From: Planctomycetota bacterium | GTDB taxonomy: Bacteria; Planctomycetota; J058; JAJDCP01 | Reading direction: 5' to 3' | Assembly: GCA_029260765.1 (NCBI GenBank) | Contig: JAJDCP010000063.1 | Coordinates: 1-64,000, forward strand | DNA: 64,000 bases | In this document: positions 26,198 to 34,899 of the stretch, piece by piece | Layout: each line of letters starts with the position of its first letter | Position numbering within the stretch: the stretch's first letter is position 1 | Position numbers and translations under genes: made by a program | Notes under the pieces: generated by a model | Database searches by the model: none | The model's input: only the letters and a program-made list of their open reading frames with translations | Told to the model about the DNA's origin: nothing

Positions 26198-27589
26198 TCA
26201 GGCCCCTGCTGGGCTCGGTGCGCTGTCAAAGACCTCCCAGAGCGGGCCCTTGACGCCCCGTGAGCGCAGACGGCGGAAATAGCGTTCGTTCATCTTCTTC
26301 TTCAAACCAGGCACGATCCAGTTGCGATGCGTGTCGGCGAGCGCGCCGAGCCGCTGCACCAGGTAGTCACGCACCGACTCCTCGACGTAGAAAACCGGCT
26401 GCACTCCGATCTGGTCCTCCGACACCCAGCCCTCGGCGACCAATCTGCGCGTCAGCGGCGTGCCTCGATACAGTCGGATTCCCATCAGCGCGATCACCGC
26501 GGTCGGCCGGCAGGCGTTGATGATCTCGATGGTCTGCTCGATGGTCTCACGGGTCTCACCCGGCACACCGAGGATCAGCGAGTGGTTGAACTTGATGCCC
26601 TGCTCGTGGCACCAGCGGGAGCAGTTGCGGATGTCCTCGACGGTGAACGACTTGTCCATCGCGTTCAGACCCAACTCGCTGGCAGCGTCGGTGCCAAAGT
26701 CAACGGAGCTGCAGCCCGCGGCCTTGAAGGTCGCAAACAGCTCCTCGGTGGCCATAGCCGGGGAGACGTAGGCCGTCCAGCGCACCTGCAATCCGCGCCG
26801 AATGATCTCTTCACAGATCTCGATCGCGTGCGCGTTCGGCAGGTTGAAGACATTGTCGACGAAGAAGAAGTAGTCGACGTTGTAGGTCTGCAGGCAGTTT
26901 TCCATCTCATCGACGACGCTGACCGCAGAGCGCTTGCGGATGCGCGTGCCCTCGAGCAGAGGGTAGGTGCAGTAGCTGCACTTGAAGTAGCAGCCGCGCT
27001 TGGTCTGGATGTTGATGCTGCCGCCCTGCTGGAAATAGCCAGCGACATCCAGCAGGTCGCGGGCTGGGGTCAGGCTGTCGAAGTCCACCGGGCTGCCCAG
27101 GGAGTAGAAGATCTCGGCCAGTCCCCAGGGGCCCGGGTTGAGATTGGGGGGTGGGCGGCCCTCCTTTTCGAGACTGTTCGCCAGCTGGCGGAACAAGTCT
27201 TCACCCTCGCCGACGATGCCGTAGTCGACGTCCAGCTTCTTGAAGAACTCGTCCGGAAACAGAGAGAAGGCCGAGCCGCCGACCACGATCGGAATCTCGG
27301 GGCAGACTTCGCGGCAGCAGGCCACGATCGCTTGGTAGTGCTTGAGGTAGGAGATCACCTTCGGGAAGGCTACGTTGTCGACATTGCGGATGGACAGACC
27401 GATCAGCTGCGGCGCCTTCTCGCGCAGAGACTTCTTGAGCTCATCCTCGAAGCTCTTGTGGAAGTTCAGGTCGAAGAGTTGGCAGTGATGCCCGTCGAGC
27501 CGGGCCGCTGCGGCGATGTAGCTGACGCCGATGGGAGGGACAGGGTCAGGCATGCGCTCCTGGTTGGCGTTGATGAAGAGGATGTCCAT
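26198..27589 (-). CDS. B12-binding-domain radical SAM protein
   Basis: 463 residues from MDILFINANQ (ATG at 27,589); the 25 codons upstream look non-coding. An N-terminal cobalamin-binding-type domain (about 1-150: PPIGVSYIAAAA, IVVGGSAFSLFPDEFF, YGIVGEGE) precedes a radical SAM barrel with CxxxCxxC at Cys200, Cys204, Cys207. It should cleave SAM to a 5'-deoxyadenosyl radical and, as in related enzymes, may methylate an unactivated carbon of a lipid, tetrapyrrole or natural product. It precedes the DUF2062 gene. No neighbour identifies the substrate. Confidence 0.88.
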   Translation of the reverse strand: MDILFINANQERMPDPVPPIGVSYIAAAARLDGHHCQLFDLNFHKSFEDELKKSLREKAPQLIGLSIRNVDNVAFPKVISYLKHYQAIVACCREVCPEIPIVVGGSAFSLFPDEFFKKLDVDYGIVGEGEDLFRQLANSLEKEGRPPPNLNPGPWGLAEIFYSLGSPVDFDSLTPARDLLDVAGYFQQGGSINIQTKRGCYFKCSYCTYPLLEGTRIRKRSAVSVVDEMENCLQTYNVDYFFFVDNVFNLPNAHAIEICEEIIRRGLQVRWTAYVSPAMATEELFATFKAAGCSSVDFGTDAASELGLNAMDKSFTVEDIRNCSRWCHEQGIKFNHSLILGVPGETRETIEQTIEIINACRPTAVIALMGIRLYRGTPLTRRLVAEGWVSEDQIGVQPVFYVEESVRDYLVQRLGALADTHRNWIVPGLKKKMNERYFRRLRSRGVKGPLWEVFDSAPSPAGA

Positions 27590-27675
27590 GGCGAGTGTCC
27601 ACCTGCATGCTGGCGCGTCTGCCCAGGGTACCATGACCGCTGCAGCGCGGCATAGCCTGGTCACACGCGCCCGCT

Positions 27676-27993
27676 CTATTCGGCGTCGTGGGGGCGCTCT
27701 TCAGCAGGCGGCGTGTACGGTACCGGAGGCCGCTCGACCCGCTCGCGCACCGCGACGTTGACCAGGGTCAGGGGCAGAAAAGCGGTGTCGAGAGCAAAGC
27801 TCAGGGGGAGATCGAGGTAGGGCAGTGGACCATACTGACCGGTGTCCATGGCTTGCAGGTTCATCTGCGTGCCGCCGAAGATCTTGGGCTCGTCGACCTG
27901 GGTGTTGGTCAGCGAGGCGCAACCACAGCTGGCAACAGTCAGGATGACGGCGAGCACGTTTCTCGCGCTGATGCGCATGTTCGTTGTCGTCAT
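27676..27993 (-). CDS. YceK/YidQ-family lipoprotein
   Basis: 105 residues. Start chosen at ATG 27,993 because GGAGGAAACC precedes it directly. Hydrophobic signal ending SCGCASL gives a lipidated Cys. The mature start NTQVDEPKIFGGTQMNLQ and the segment LPYLDLPLSFALDTAFLPLTL match the YceK/YidQ family, small outer-membrane lipoproteins of unknown function. The tail is Pro/Glu-rich. A possible -10 TATACT lies on this strand near 28,047-28,042. Confidence 0.8.
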   Translation of the reverse strand: MTTTNMRISARNVLAVILTVASCGCASLTNTQVDEPKIFGGTQMNLQAMDTGQYGPLPYLDLPLSFALDTAFLPLTLVNVAVRERVERPPVPYTPPAEERPHDAE

Positions 27994-28123
27994 GGTTTCC
28001 TCCGCGCGGGGCGAGAGGGCAGGTTGAGAATCTATCTGTAGTATACCGCGTGTGCGAGAAGCGAAAGCGCAGCCCCGAGGACACGGTCTTCGATCATCCT
28101 GGGACAACGTTGTGGTGGGCGGA

Positions 28124-28152
28124 TTGAGACCATCTTCCCGGGCGGGTACACT
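28124..28152 (+). promoter_or_regulatory. Putative sigma70 promoter of the amidohydrolase gene
   Basis: TTGAGA at 28,124-28,129 and TACACT at 28,147-28,152, spaced by 17 bases, stand 22 bases before the ATG. GGGAGG is the ribosome site. Confidence 0.55.
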
Positions 28153-28174
28153 TCTACTTTTCGGGAGGCATCCC

Positions 28175-29836
28175 ATGGCACGCCTACTCGCGCTAGTCCT
28201 TTGTTGGACGGCCTCGGCATGGGCGGTCGACTGCGTCTACCACAACGGCAACATCCACACGCTCGACCCGCAACGCCCGCGGGTTGAAGCCCTGGCCGTG
28301 GTCGATGGCCGCATCGTTGCCCTCGGCAGTGACGTACAGATGCTCGCGCTGGCGGGTCCTGACACGCGGCGGGTCGACCTGCTCGGTCGCTGCGCCGTGC
28401 CGGGGTTGATCGACGCCCACGGCCATCTGGGCAGCCTGGGCAGTCTGCAGCTGGGGCGCATCGACCTGGTCGATACCCGCAGCTACGAAGAGCTGCTGGC
28501 GTATATGGCCGCGGTGGCCGCCCGCACGCCCGCCGGCGAATGGCTGTTGGGGGGGCGCTGGGACCAGGCCAACTGGGGGCAGAGCGAGCTGCCCCACCAC
28601 GCTCCGCTCAGCGAACAGACCCCCGAGCACCCGGTCTGGTTGGTGCGGGTCGATGGCCATTCGGGCCTGGCCAATGCGCGCGCCATGCAGCTCGCGGGCA
28701 TCACCCGGGACACCCCCGATCCCGTCGGGGGGGCGATCTTGAAGGACGCAGCAGGAAACCCCAGCGGCGTGCTGGTCGACAACGCGATGGCGCTGATCAG
28801 CCGGAAGATCCCCGGTGGGGGGACCGATCCCAGCCAGGCGCTGCTGGCCGGCCAACAGGCGTGCCTGGCTGTCGGGCTGACAGGAGTGCACGACGCCGGC
28901 ATCTCGGTCGACGAGGTCAGGCTGTACAAGCGCCTGGCCGATGCCGGGCAGCTGCGGCTGCGGGTCTATGCGATGCTGTCCGCGCGGGCGGCTCCGGCCT
29001 ATCTGCCCGAAAACCCGCCGTTGATCGGCTACGGTGGAGAGCGTTTCAGCCTACGGGCGGTCAAATGCATGGTCGATGGAGCGATGGGCTCGCGTGGTGC
29101 CTGGCTGCTCGAGCCGTACAGTGATCGCCCGCTCGACGACCAGGGGGAGCCGTACACGGGCCTGCCGGTGCAGGCTCCTGAGCGCATCCTGGCGGTCAGT
29201 CAGTTGGCCCTGCGCCACGGCTGGCAGGTCGCCACCCACGCCATCGGTGACCGCGGCAACCGTGAGGTGCTCGATGCGTATGCGCAGGCTCTGCACGAGC
29301 AGCCGCGGCGCGAGCACCGCTTCCGCGTCGAGCATGCCCAGTGTGTGTCGCTCGCCGATATCCCCCGCTTCGCTGCGCTCGGTGTGATTCCGTCGATGCA
29401 GCCGACGCACGCGACCAGCGACATGCGTTGGGCCGAGCTGCGGGTGGGGCCCGAGCGGATCCGCGGTGCTTATGCGTGGGCGCGTTTTCTGCGCAGCGGT
29501 AGCCGGATCGCGGGCGGCTCGGACTTTCCAGTTGAGAGTGAGAACCCGCTGCTCGGCATCTACGCGGCCGTCACCCGGCAGTCCCGTGATGGAGAGCCCG
29601 GCGGAGGTTGGCGCCCCGAGGAGCGTCTGACCCGCGAAGAGGCCTTGCGGGTGTTCACCATCGATGCCGCCTATGCGGCCTTTGAGGAGAGCTCGAAGGG
29701 GAGCTTGGAGGTTGGGAAATTGGCCGACTTCGCGGTCTTCTCTGGCGACATCCTGAGCTGCCCTGCCGCCGAGCTGCTCGAGATCGAATGCACCATGACC
29801 GTGATCGGCGGAGAGCCTGTGTTCGTGCGGGAGTAG
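28175..29836 (+). CDS. YtcJ-type exported amidohydrolase
   Basis: 553 residues. ATG at 28,175 with GGGAGG before it and a signal peptide of about 17 residues. Amidohydro_3 architecture: VPGLIDAHGHLGSL supplies the HxH metal pair near residue 80, VDGAMGSRGAWLLEPYSD and THAIGDRGNREVLDAY the middle ligands, HAQ and GGSDFPVE the final His and Asp. Family members hydrolyse amide or formamide bonds in amino-acid or indole derivatives, with two divalent metals. Export suggests a periplasmic catabolic role. It is divergent from the YceK-like lipoprotein gene and convergent with the HEAT-repeat gene. Confidence 0.9.
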   Translation: MARLLALVLCWTASAWAVDCVYHNGNIHTLDPQRPRVEALAVVDGRIVALGSDVQMLALAGPDTRRVDLLGRCAVPGLIDAHGHLGSLGSLQLGRIDLVDTRSYEELLAYMAAVAARTPAGEWLLGGRWDQANWGQSELPHHAPLSEQTPEHPVWLVRVDGHSGLANARAMQLAGITRDTPDPVGGAILKDAAGNPSGVLVDNAMALISRKIPGGGTDPSQALLAGQQACLAVGLTGVHDAGISVDEVRLYKRLADAGQLRLRVYAMLSARAAPAYLPENPPLIGYGGERFSLRAVKCMVDGAMGSRGAWLLEPYSDRPLDDQGEPYTGLPVQAPERILAVSQLALRHGWQVATHAIGDRGNREVLDAYAQALHEQPRREHRFRVEHAQCVSLADIPRFAALGVIPSMQPTHATSDMRWAELRVGPERIRGAYAWARFLRSGSRIAGGSDFPVESENPLLGIYAAVTRQSRDGEPGGGWRPEERLTREEALRVFTIDAAYAAFEESSKGSLEVGKLADFAVFSGDILSCPAAELLEIECTMTVIGGEPVFVRE

Positions 29837-29843
29837 GCGGTCG

Positions 29844-32027
29844 TCAATCCAAGGTCTGCCGCGCCCACTCCCGTACCGCGGGGTCTGGGTCGTTCAAGAA
29901 GCGCTCGTGCAGCGGGCGTCCGACGGGTGCCAGGCGCTCATACAGGTCCAGCAGCGCAGCCCGCACGCTCGGGTCGGGGTCTGCCAGCCGTTGCTCGAGC
30001 TGCGCCACACACGAGTATTCAGCGTCAGCCAGGACGCGCGCCAGCATGCCGACGAGCTCGGGATCGGTCTCTTCTTCCAAGCGTGCGGCAAGCTCGCGAG
30101 ACATCGCTGGACGGTCTTCTCGCCAGCGTGCAATCTCCACCATACCTCTGCGCAGGGCAGGGTCAGGGGCCCGCAGAAACTCTGCACACACCAGGTCCGC
30201 CGCGGGGCCACCTTCGTCGCACAGTCTCGCCAGGAAGTCGAGCTTGTCTTCGTTGCCGAGCTCAGCGAGATGGGTCTGGATCGCCTGCATCAGCTCTGCC
30301 GGTACGTCACCATCGGATGGCAACCGGGACGCCAGCTTCAACAGCTGCGTGTCCAACAACTCCCGGGTTTCCTCACGCACACGGGCCGCGGCATCGTGCA
30401 ATCCGCGGCACAGCACCGGTAGACCTGCCCAGGCGTCAACCTGGATAGCCGCCTGCATCGCGCCCAACCGTACCGATGCGCTACAATCCTTGCGGGCAAC
30501 CCTGTCGATGAGGAAAAACAGCGGGCGCGCCTCGGATCCGAGCTCAGCCAGCGCGTCCAGTGCCGTCAGGCGCGTCTCGAAGCTGGGGTCTAGAACCAAC
30601 TCCGCCAACGCGTCTTGCACGTCCTGGAATGCGCCTTCACCTGCAAAGGCCAGACCGAAGGCCGCCTCGCGTCGAATCTCCCAGGCCGGATCGGCGGCCG
30701 CCGCCAACAGCGGGTCGAGTGCGTCGCTGGGCAGCTCCTCGACGGTGGCCAGCCGGCGGGCGAAGCTTGCGCTCCGCAGGCCCGAGTCAGGTTCCTGGGC
30801 CCGGCGCTCCTCGAGCAGCTGCGGCGCAGGCCCAGGCAGCCCACGTTTCTTCAGCAGCTCGGCTGCCCGCTCGGCAACTCCGAGGTCTGCGTCGGCCAGG
30901 CAGCGCGTCAGAAGCTGGTCGAGCTCAGGTCCGACGCCAAGCTCGCCGAGCTGGTCCAGTGTTGCCCAGCGGATCTGTGGATCCGGGTCCGCCAGCAACA
31001 ACGCTGCAGCTTGCATCAGCTCAGGCCCGTGCAACAAGTCGAGAGATTCGCTGCCCAGCTGGCGGATTGTCGGGTCCGGAGCGCGCAGGAAGGCTACGAA
31101 GCGCTCTTGCAGCAGGTCGAAGGGCACCCAGAGGTCTTCAAGCCGGGCGAGGCTGGCCTCGGGGTCCGTGTCCAGCAGCTCCCAACCCTCCAGCGCACGG
31201 GGAACCGTCTCCCCCAGCTCCCCCAACAAGTATCCCACCTCGAGACGCACATCTGGATCAGGGTGGCCACGCATCTCGAGCAGCAGGTCCACCACCAGCC
31301 GCAGCCGGGGATGCTGTGCGCGCAGCGCCAGAGTCGCCAGCCAGCGCTGCTGCGGATCGGTTTGTCGGGAAACGTAACGCACCAGCTCGCGTGCAAGCAT
31401 GCGCCAGCCTTGCAAACTGAAATCGGAATCGGTCAGCGCCGAGGCGGCCAACTCAGCGAGGACGGGGTCCTGATTTCCGAGCAGAGCTACGAAGGCACGG
31501 GTCAGCTGCGTGGACGGGTTTTCCCAGTAGCACAGGGTGGTCACGGCCTGCTCACGTACTTCGGCCGAGGGGTCAGCCAGAAGCGTGAGGAACTGTGTCT
31601 CGTTCCACGACTCCTCGATGACGGTCTCTTCCCACAGCTCGTGGAGAGCCCACAGCCGCACCTCCTCGCAGAGGTCGCTGAGGGTTGTTTGTATCAGGGC
31701 GTCTGCAACCTGCTGGTCGTCGGCAGCCCGGGTGGAGAGAGCACGCACAGCCGCGAGCCGGACTTCCCAGCACTCGTCAGCCAGGAGCCGCCGCAGGGCT
31801 TGTACACTGGCGGGTGCCAGGCGGGGTCGGCGCTCAAGAGCCCGGGTGGCGGCACTTCGGATCGTGAACGCCGGGTCACTCAGGAAGGGGATCAACAGCG
31901 ACTCGGTGTCGACACCATCGAGTTCCTGCAGCCGTTGCACCTCAGCGTAACGCGCATTCAGGGAGCCAGCTTCTTGCCCGCTGAGCGTGACAGCGAGGCA
32001 GGCCCACAGGACCATCGAGCGACGCAT
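29844..32027 (-). CDS. Secreted HEAT-repeat protein
   Basis: 727 residues. Start is the ATG at 32,027, sharing one base with the TGA of the upstream gene (TGATG). Signal peptide about 1-19. The whole mature chain is a solenoid of about 20 HEAT/PBS-lyase-like helical pairs of the form 'lLaDpdpevRaaAvraLgel', with many conserved Asp-Pro and Arg-Ala steps. No catalytic motif. It is an extracytoplasmic scaffold, probably translated together with the DUF2330 protein. Confidence 0.85.
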   Translation of the reverse strand: MRRSMVLWACLAVTLSGQEAGSLNARYAEVQRLQELDGVDTESLLIPFLSDPAFTIRSAATRALERRPRLAPASVQALRRLLADECWEVRLAAVRALSTRAADDQQVADALIQTTLSDLCEEVRLWALHELWEETVIEESWNETQFLTLLADPSAEVREQAVTTLCYWENPSTQLTRAFVALLGNQDPVLAELAASALTDSDFSLQGWRMLARELVRYVSRQTDPQQRWLATLALRAQHPRLRLVVDLLLEMRGHPDPDVRLEVGYLLGELGETVPRALEGWELLDTDPEASLARLEDLWVPFDLLQERFVAFLRAPDPTIRQLGSESLDLLHGPELMQAAALLLADPDPQIRWATLDQLGELGVGPELDQLLTRCLADADLGVAERAAELLKKRGLPGPAPQLLEERRAQEPDSGLRSASFARRLATVEELPSDALDPLLAAAADPAWEIRREAAFGLAFAGEGAFQDVQDALAELVLDPSFETRLTALDALAELGSEARPLFFLIDRVARKDCSASVRLGAMQAAIQVDAWAGLPVLCRGLHDAAARVREETRELLDTQLLKLASRLPSDGDVPAELMQAIQTHLAELGNEDKLDFLARLCDEGGPAADLVCAEFLRAPDPALRRGMVEIARWREDRPAMSRELAARLEEETDPELVGMLARVLADAEYSCVAQLEQRLADPDPSVRAALLDLYERLAPVGRPLHERFLNDPDPAVREWARQTLD

Positions 32028-33406
32028 CAATGACCGTCCAGCAGAGGCAGCAGATCTGCCCGCAGCGCCTTGAGCTGCTCGCGGCTCAGCAGAGCTCCCC
32101 GCGGCTCCTCACCCGGGCCGAAGACGCGCGCATCATAGTAGCTCGGGTTGTTGAGCTCGGCGGGCATCACAAACGACTCCGCGCTCAGGTTGGTCTTCGC
32201 CAGCAGCTCGCGGGGGAAATCCCCATCGATCACGGTCAAAGTCAAGCCGTGCAGCTGGGCCAGCGAGCGGGCGGCCACTTCCGCCCTGGTCACCTTCGCG
32301 GCGGCTCGGTGCAGCGCGTCGATCGCTGGTCCGCGCAGTCCCAGCCGTTCAGCCACGTTGAGCAGGCTCTTTTCATCCTCTTCGTGCGCGAGGCTCAAGC
32401 GCCCATCGAGCACGCTGGCGAGGTCGTCGCCGAACAGGTCGCGCGCCAGGCCGTTGACCGGCTCGGGATCGCGCTGCGCATCCAGACCGCGCAGCTGACC
32501 GACGGTCATATCGTCCAGCGCGCCGTAGAGCAGCCGCACGGGACGCGGCCCCGTCAAGTTGGCAAACAGCTCGCTGCCCGGAAGCTGCCGCGTGACCAGC
32601 TCGGCGTCGATGCCGCGCAGCTTCTGGGGGGTATCGCTCAGCAAGTAGACGACGTTGTGCATGCGCCCTTCGTTGAAGGCCGACAGGCGCATGGGGATGA
32701 CCAACTCGTCCGTATGGAAGCGGAATCCCATCGCTTGCACGAAACCGTCGAAGGTCTCGCCATCTTCCAAGCCCGTGTCTGCATCCCGCATGCCTGGCCG
32801 CGGCTCGACGTCGGCCTTGCTGCCCACCCGCGCCTTGACGGCGACAAAGCACCAGCCGGCAGCGATGTACTCCTCGCAGACGCCGTCCATGCCTTCGGGA
32901 TAGAGGAAGCCATGATCTTCCATCCAACGTTGCAACGCTGCAGAGCTTCCCGCCGCGAGCACCGCCACCTCGTACATGCCGACCGCCTCTTCGCGTAGCA
33001 CCTCCACCTGGTCGATGATCTCGATCAGCTTGTCCTCGTCGGAGTCGTCGTCGCCGAAAGACAGGAATCCCCCTCCGCCGAATCCCCCGCCCAGCTCGAT
33101 CTCTACAGGAGGTACGTCGATACTGGCCGCGATATGGGGGAAGATGTCGTCGGAGACCTTGCGCAACGCCGGCGGGCTGGGGAAGGGGATCAGCATACCG
33201 AAGGACTCCACGCTGCCGGAGAATCCTGGCCGGATCGCGATGCTCTCGACACCGTCCTTGAAGAACACATAGGTGCGCTGTAGGCCGATGCGTGTGATGG
33301 GCGGGCCGTCGCCGGTGTAGATCGGGGGCACCATCCCGCAGGGGTCGGCCTGACAGAGCCCAGGAATCAGCAGGCAGGCGAGAGCTGCCCAGGTCGGTTT
33401 GCGCAT
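32027..33406 (-). CDS. DUF2330 secreted protein
   Basis: 459 residues from ATG 33,406 (GGAGG upstream). Signal peptide about 1-20, followed by DPCGMVPPIYTG, and then RTYVFFKDGVESIAIRP, GMLIPFPSPP and VLAAGSSAALQRWMEDHGF, all typical of DUF2330. A glycine-rich linker (GGGFGGGGF) sits near residue 95. An Asp/Glu-rich stretch follows it. DUF2330 proteins are exported and of unknown function, usually in Planctomycetota, Myxococcota and related groups. It is coupled to the HEAT gene by a one-base overlap. Confidence 0.8.
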   Translation of the reverse strand: MRKPTWAALACLLIPGLCQADPCGMVPPIYTGDGPPITRIGLQRTYVFFKDGVESIAIRPGFSGSVESFGMLIPFPSPPALRKVSDDIFPHIAASIDVPPVEIELGGGFGGGGFLSFGDDDSDEDKLIEIIDQVEVLREEAVGMYEVAVLAAGSSAALQRWMEDHGFLYPEGMDGVCEEYIAAGWCFVAVKARVGSKADVEPRPGMRDADTGLEDGETFDGFVQAMGFRFHTDELVIPMRLSAFNEGRMHNVVYLLSDTPQKLRGIDAELVTRQLPGSELFANLTGPRPVRLLYGALDDMTVGQLRGLDAQRDPEPVNGLARDLFGDDLASVLDGRLSLAHEEDEKSLLNVAERLGLRGPAIDALHRAAAKVTRAEVAARSLAQLHGLTLTVIDGDFPRELLAKTNLSAESFVMPAELNNPSYYDARVFGPGEEPRGALLSREQLKALRADLLPLLDGH

Positions 33407-33520
33407 GACGGCCTCCAGGTTGTCGCTGCCCGCACTGTAGCAAACATGGAACAAGCGCGACACCGGTTGCGCGGTCTGTGCGTGAGCGCGCGGGTTGCCG
33501 TACACTGACGTGGTACTGGA

Positions 33521-34111
33521 ATGGATGGACCGGCGATGCCCGCACATGGTTTCTTTCCCACGCCGCTCGGAGCGACCTGGACCTACCGGGATGACTTTCC
33601 GCGGCACGACGGTCAGCCGGCGACGCCGACCGTTGTCACCGTCTGTGAGTGCGATCCCGAGCGTCTCTTGCATTTCGCCGATCCAGAAGGCCCCAATGGT
33701 GTCAGCGAGAAGCAGGCCGGCGGAGCGGCCGTACTGACCGTCAACCCAGGGGGACGGCTGCCCGAGATGGTGGTGGCGGCGGGCGTCGATGGGCTCGAGG
33801 TGTATGTCAACGAGCCCAGCATGCCGATGTTCATGGCCGCCTGGAAGATTCCAGAAAACCTGTCCACAGGTGCACGCTGGACGTCGAACGAGGTCCGCTT
33901 CAGCTGTGGCTGGGGGGTCTGGGAGCAGTCCTGCGAGGCGCACGCAGAGCGCATCACCGTCCCAGCAGGCAGCTTCGAGACGCTGCGCATCGACGGCGCG
34001 AGCTACAACGGGCCGCACACGATCTGGCTGGCCGCGGGGCTGGGACCGGTCCGGTTCGGGGTGGGGGACTACGCCATTGAGCTGGCGGCCAGCAGCCTGC
34101 TGGCCGGTTGA
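33521..34111 (+). CDS. Conserved hypothetical protein
   Basis: 196 residues from ATG 33,521; ATG 33,536 is an equally possible start (MPAHGFFP). It opens FFPTPLGATWTYRDDF and later has AWKIPENLSTGARWTS and ERITVPAGSFETLRIDG, the pattern of small beta-rich proteins that often follow lipoprotein or surface genes (DUF3108-like in flavour, not assigned). No signal peptide and no membrane helix. It is divergent from DUF2330. Function unknown. Confidence 0.65.
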   Translation: MDGPAMPAHGFFPTPLGATWTYRDDFPRHDGQPATPTVVTVCECDPERLLHFADPEGPNGVSEKQAGGAAVLTVNPGGRLPEMVVAAGVDGLEVYVNEPSMPMFMAAWKIPENLSTGARWTSNEVRFSCGWGVWEQSCEAHAERITVPAGSFETLRIDGASYNGPHTIWLAAGLGPVRFGVGDYAIELAASSLLAG

Positions 34112-34464
34112 TGACGGTGCGCTCCAGGCCATGTCTGCGATCGATCGGGTCACCAGTCATGCACCATGCCTGCTTGGTGTCGGGGGCGACAGGGTTGGCC
34201 GGCCGGGGAATATCCATTGGGGGGGCTGGGGTCCGCGGATGTGTGCAGAGCCGAGGAAACCGTCTGTAGAGCTAGAGATCCGCAACCCCAGGGATCGTTT
34301 TGTCGTGTCAACTGTGTTGCTCGATAGAGCTTCTTCGGTTGAATGCGGCCAGAATCATTGCTTCAAAAACTGACACACAGCGGCGGTAGCTGCGCGCGGC
34401 GCGCACCGTGCCTCGGTTCCGCAACGCGGGCCAGGTCAGTGCTTGTCGAATGAGTGGGGCCGTT
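34112..34464. other. No gene seen
   Basis: About 350 bases between the hypothetical gene and the IS66 relic, with no convincing ORF, repeat or promoter. Lower GC than neighbours, with a T-rich stretch near 34,300-34,375, consistent with decayed mobile DNA. Confidence 0.5.
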
Positions 34465-34780
34465 TCAGTTTCCGGCGGCTGTTGGTGATGCTCGTGCCGC
34501 TGCCCACCGCAAGGGTGTCAACGCCTCGAATGCCTGGGGAGGGTGGCTGCGGAACCGCGCGAAGTAGTCCTGCAGGTAGCTGTAGATGCCGATCCCAGCC
34601 CGTTTGCAGGTCACCACGACCGAGTAGAGCACTGCGGCCCGGCGACCACCCTCCTCGCTGCCGCAGAAACCCAGTTTTTCCTTCCTACCGCGACGTGACG
34701 CATCGTTCCTTGTCCAGCTCGAGCCTGTCGTCGTCGAGCAAACGAATCAGCGGCTTCCACAGAGTTCAAGGCGTAGCATT
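34465..34780 (-). pseudogene. IS66-family transposase C-terminal relic (frameshifted)
   Basis: On the minus strand one frame gives LWKPLIRLLDDDRLELDK; the next gives VAVGRKNW; then another frame continues GFCGSEEGGRRAAVLYSVVV, TCKRAGIGIYSYLQDYF and HPPQAFEALTPLRW up to a TGA at 34,465. This is the order of the end of IS66 TnpC (WxPLxRFLxDGRLELDN, GRKNWLFxGSxEGG, CKxxGIxxYxYLxD). At least two frameshifts separate the blocks, and nothing of the first 350 or so residues remains. A non-functional insertion remnant. Confidence 0.85.
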
Positions 34781-34899
34781 GAGGGCGGTTGGGGGGTGAG
34801 TGCATTCCCAATCCCTGAGCCGGTCGGGCCGAAGTTTGCAGTGCGCCGTCTCATCGCGGATGCTCAATGAACACCCGAGGAATCTCGAGAGGAGTTGCC

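Noticed and set aside
26327..27655. 442-codon plus-strand frame
   Set aside because: Antisense to the radical SAM gene, rich in Val, Asp and Ala as expected of a shadow frame.
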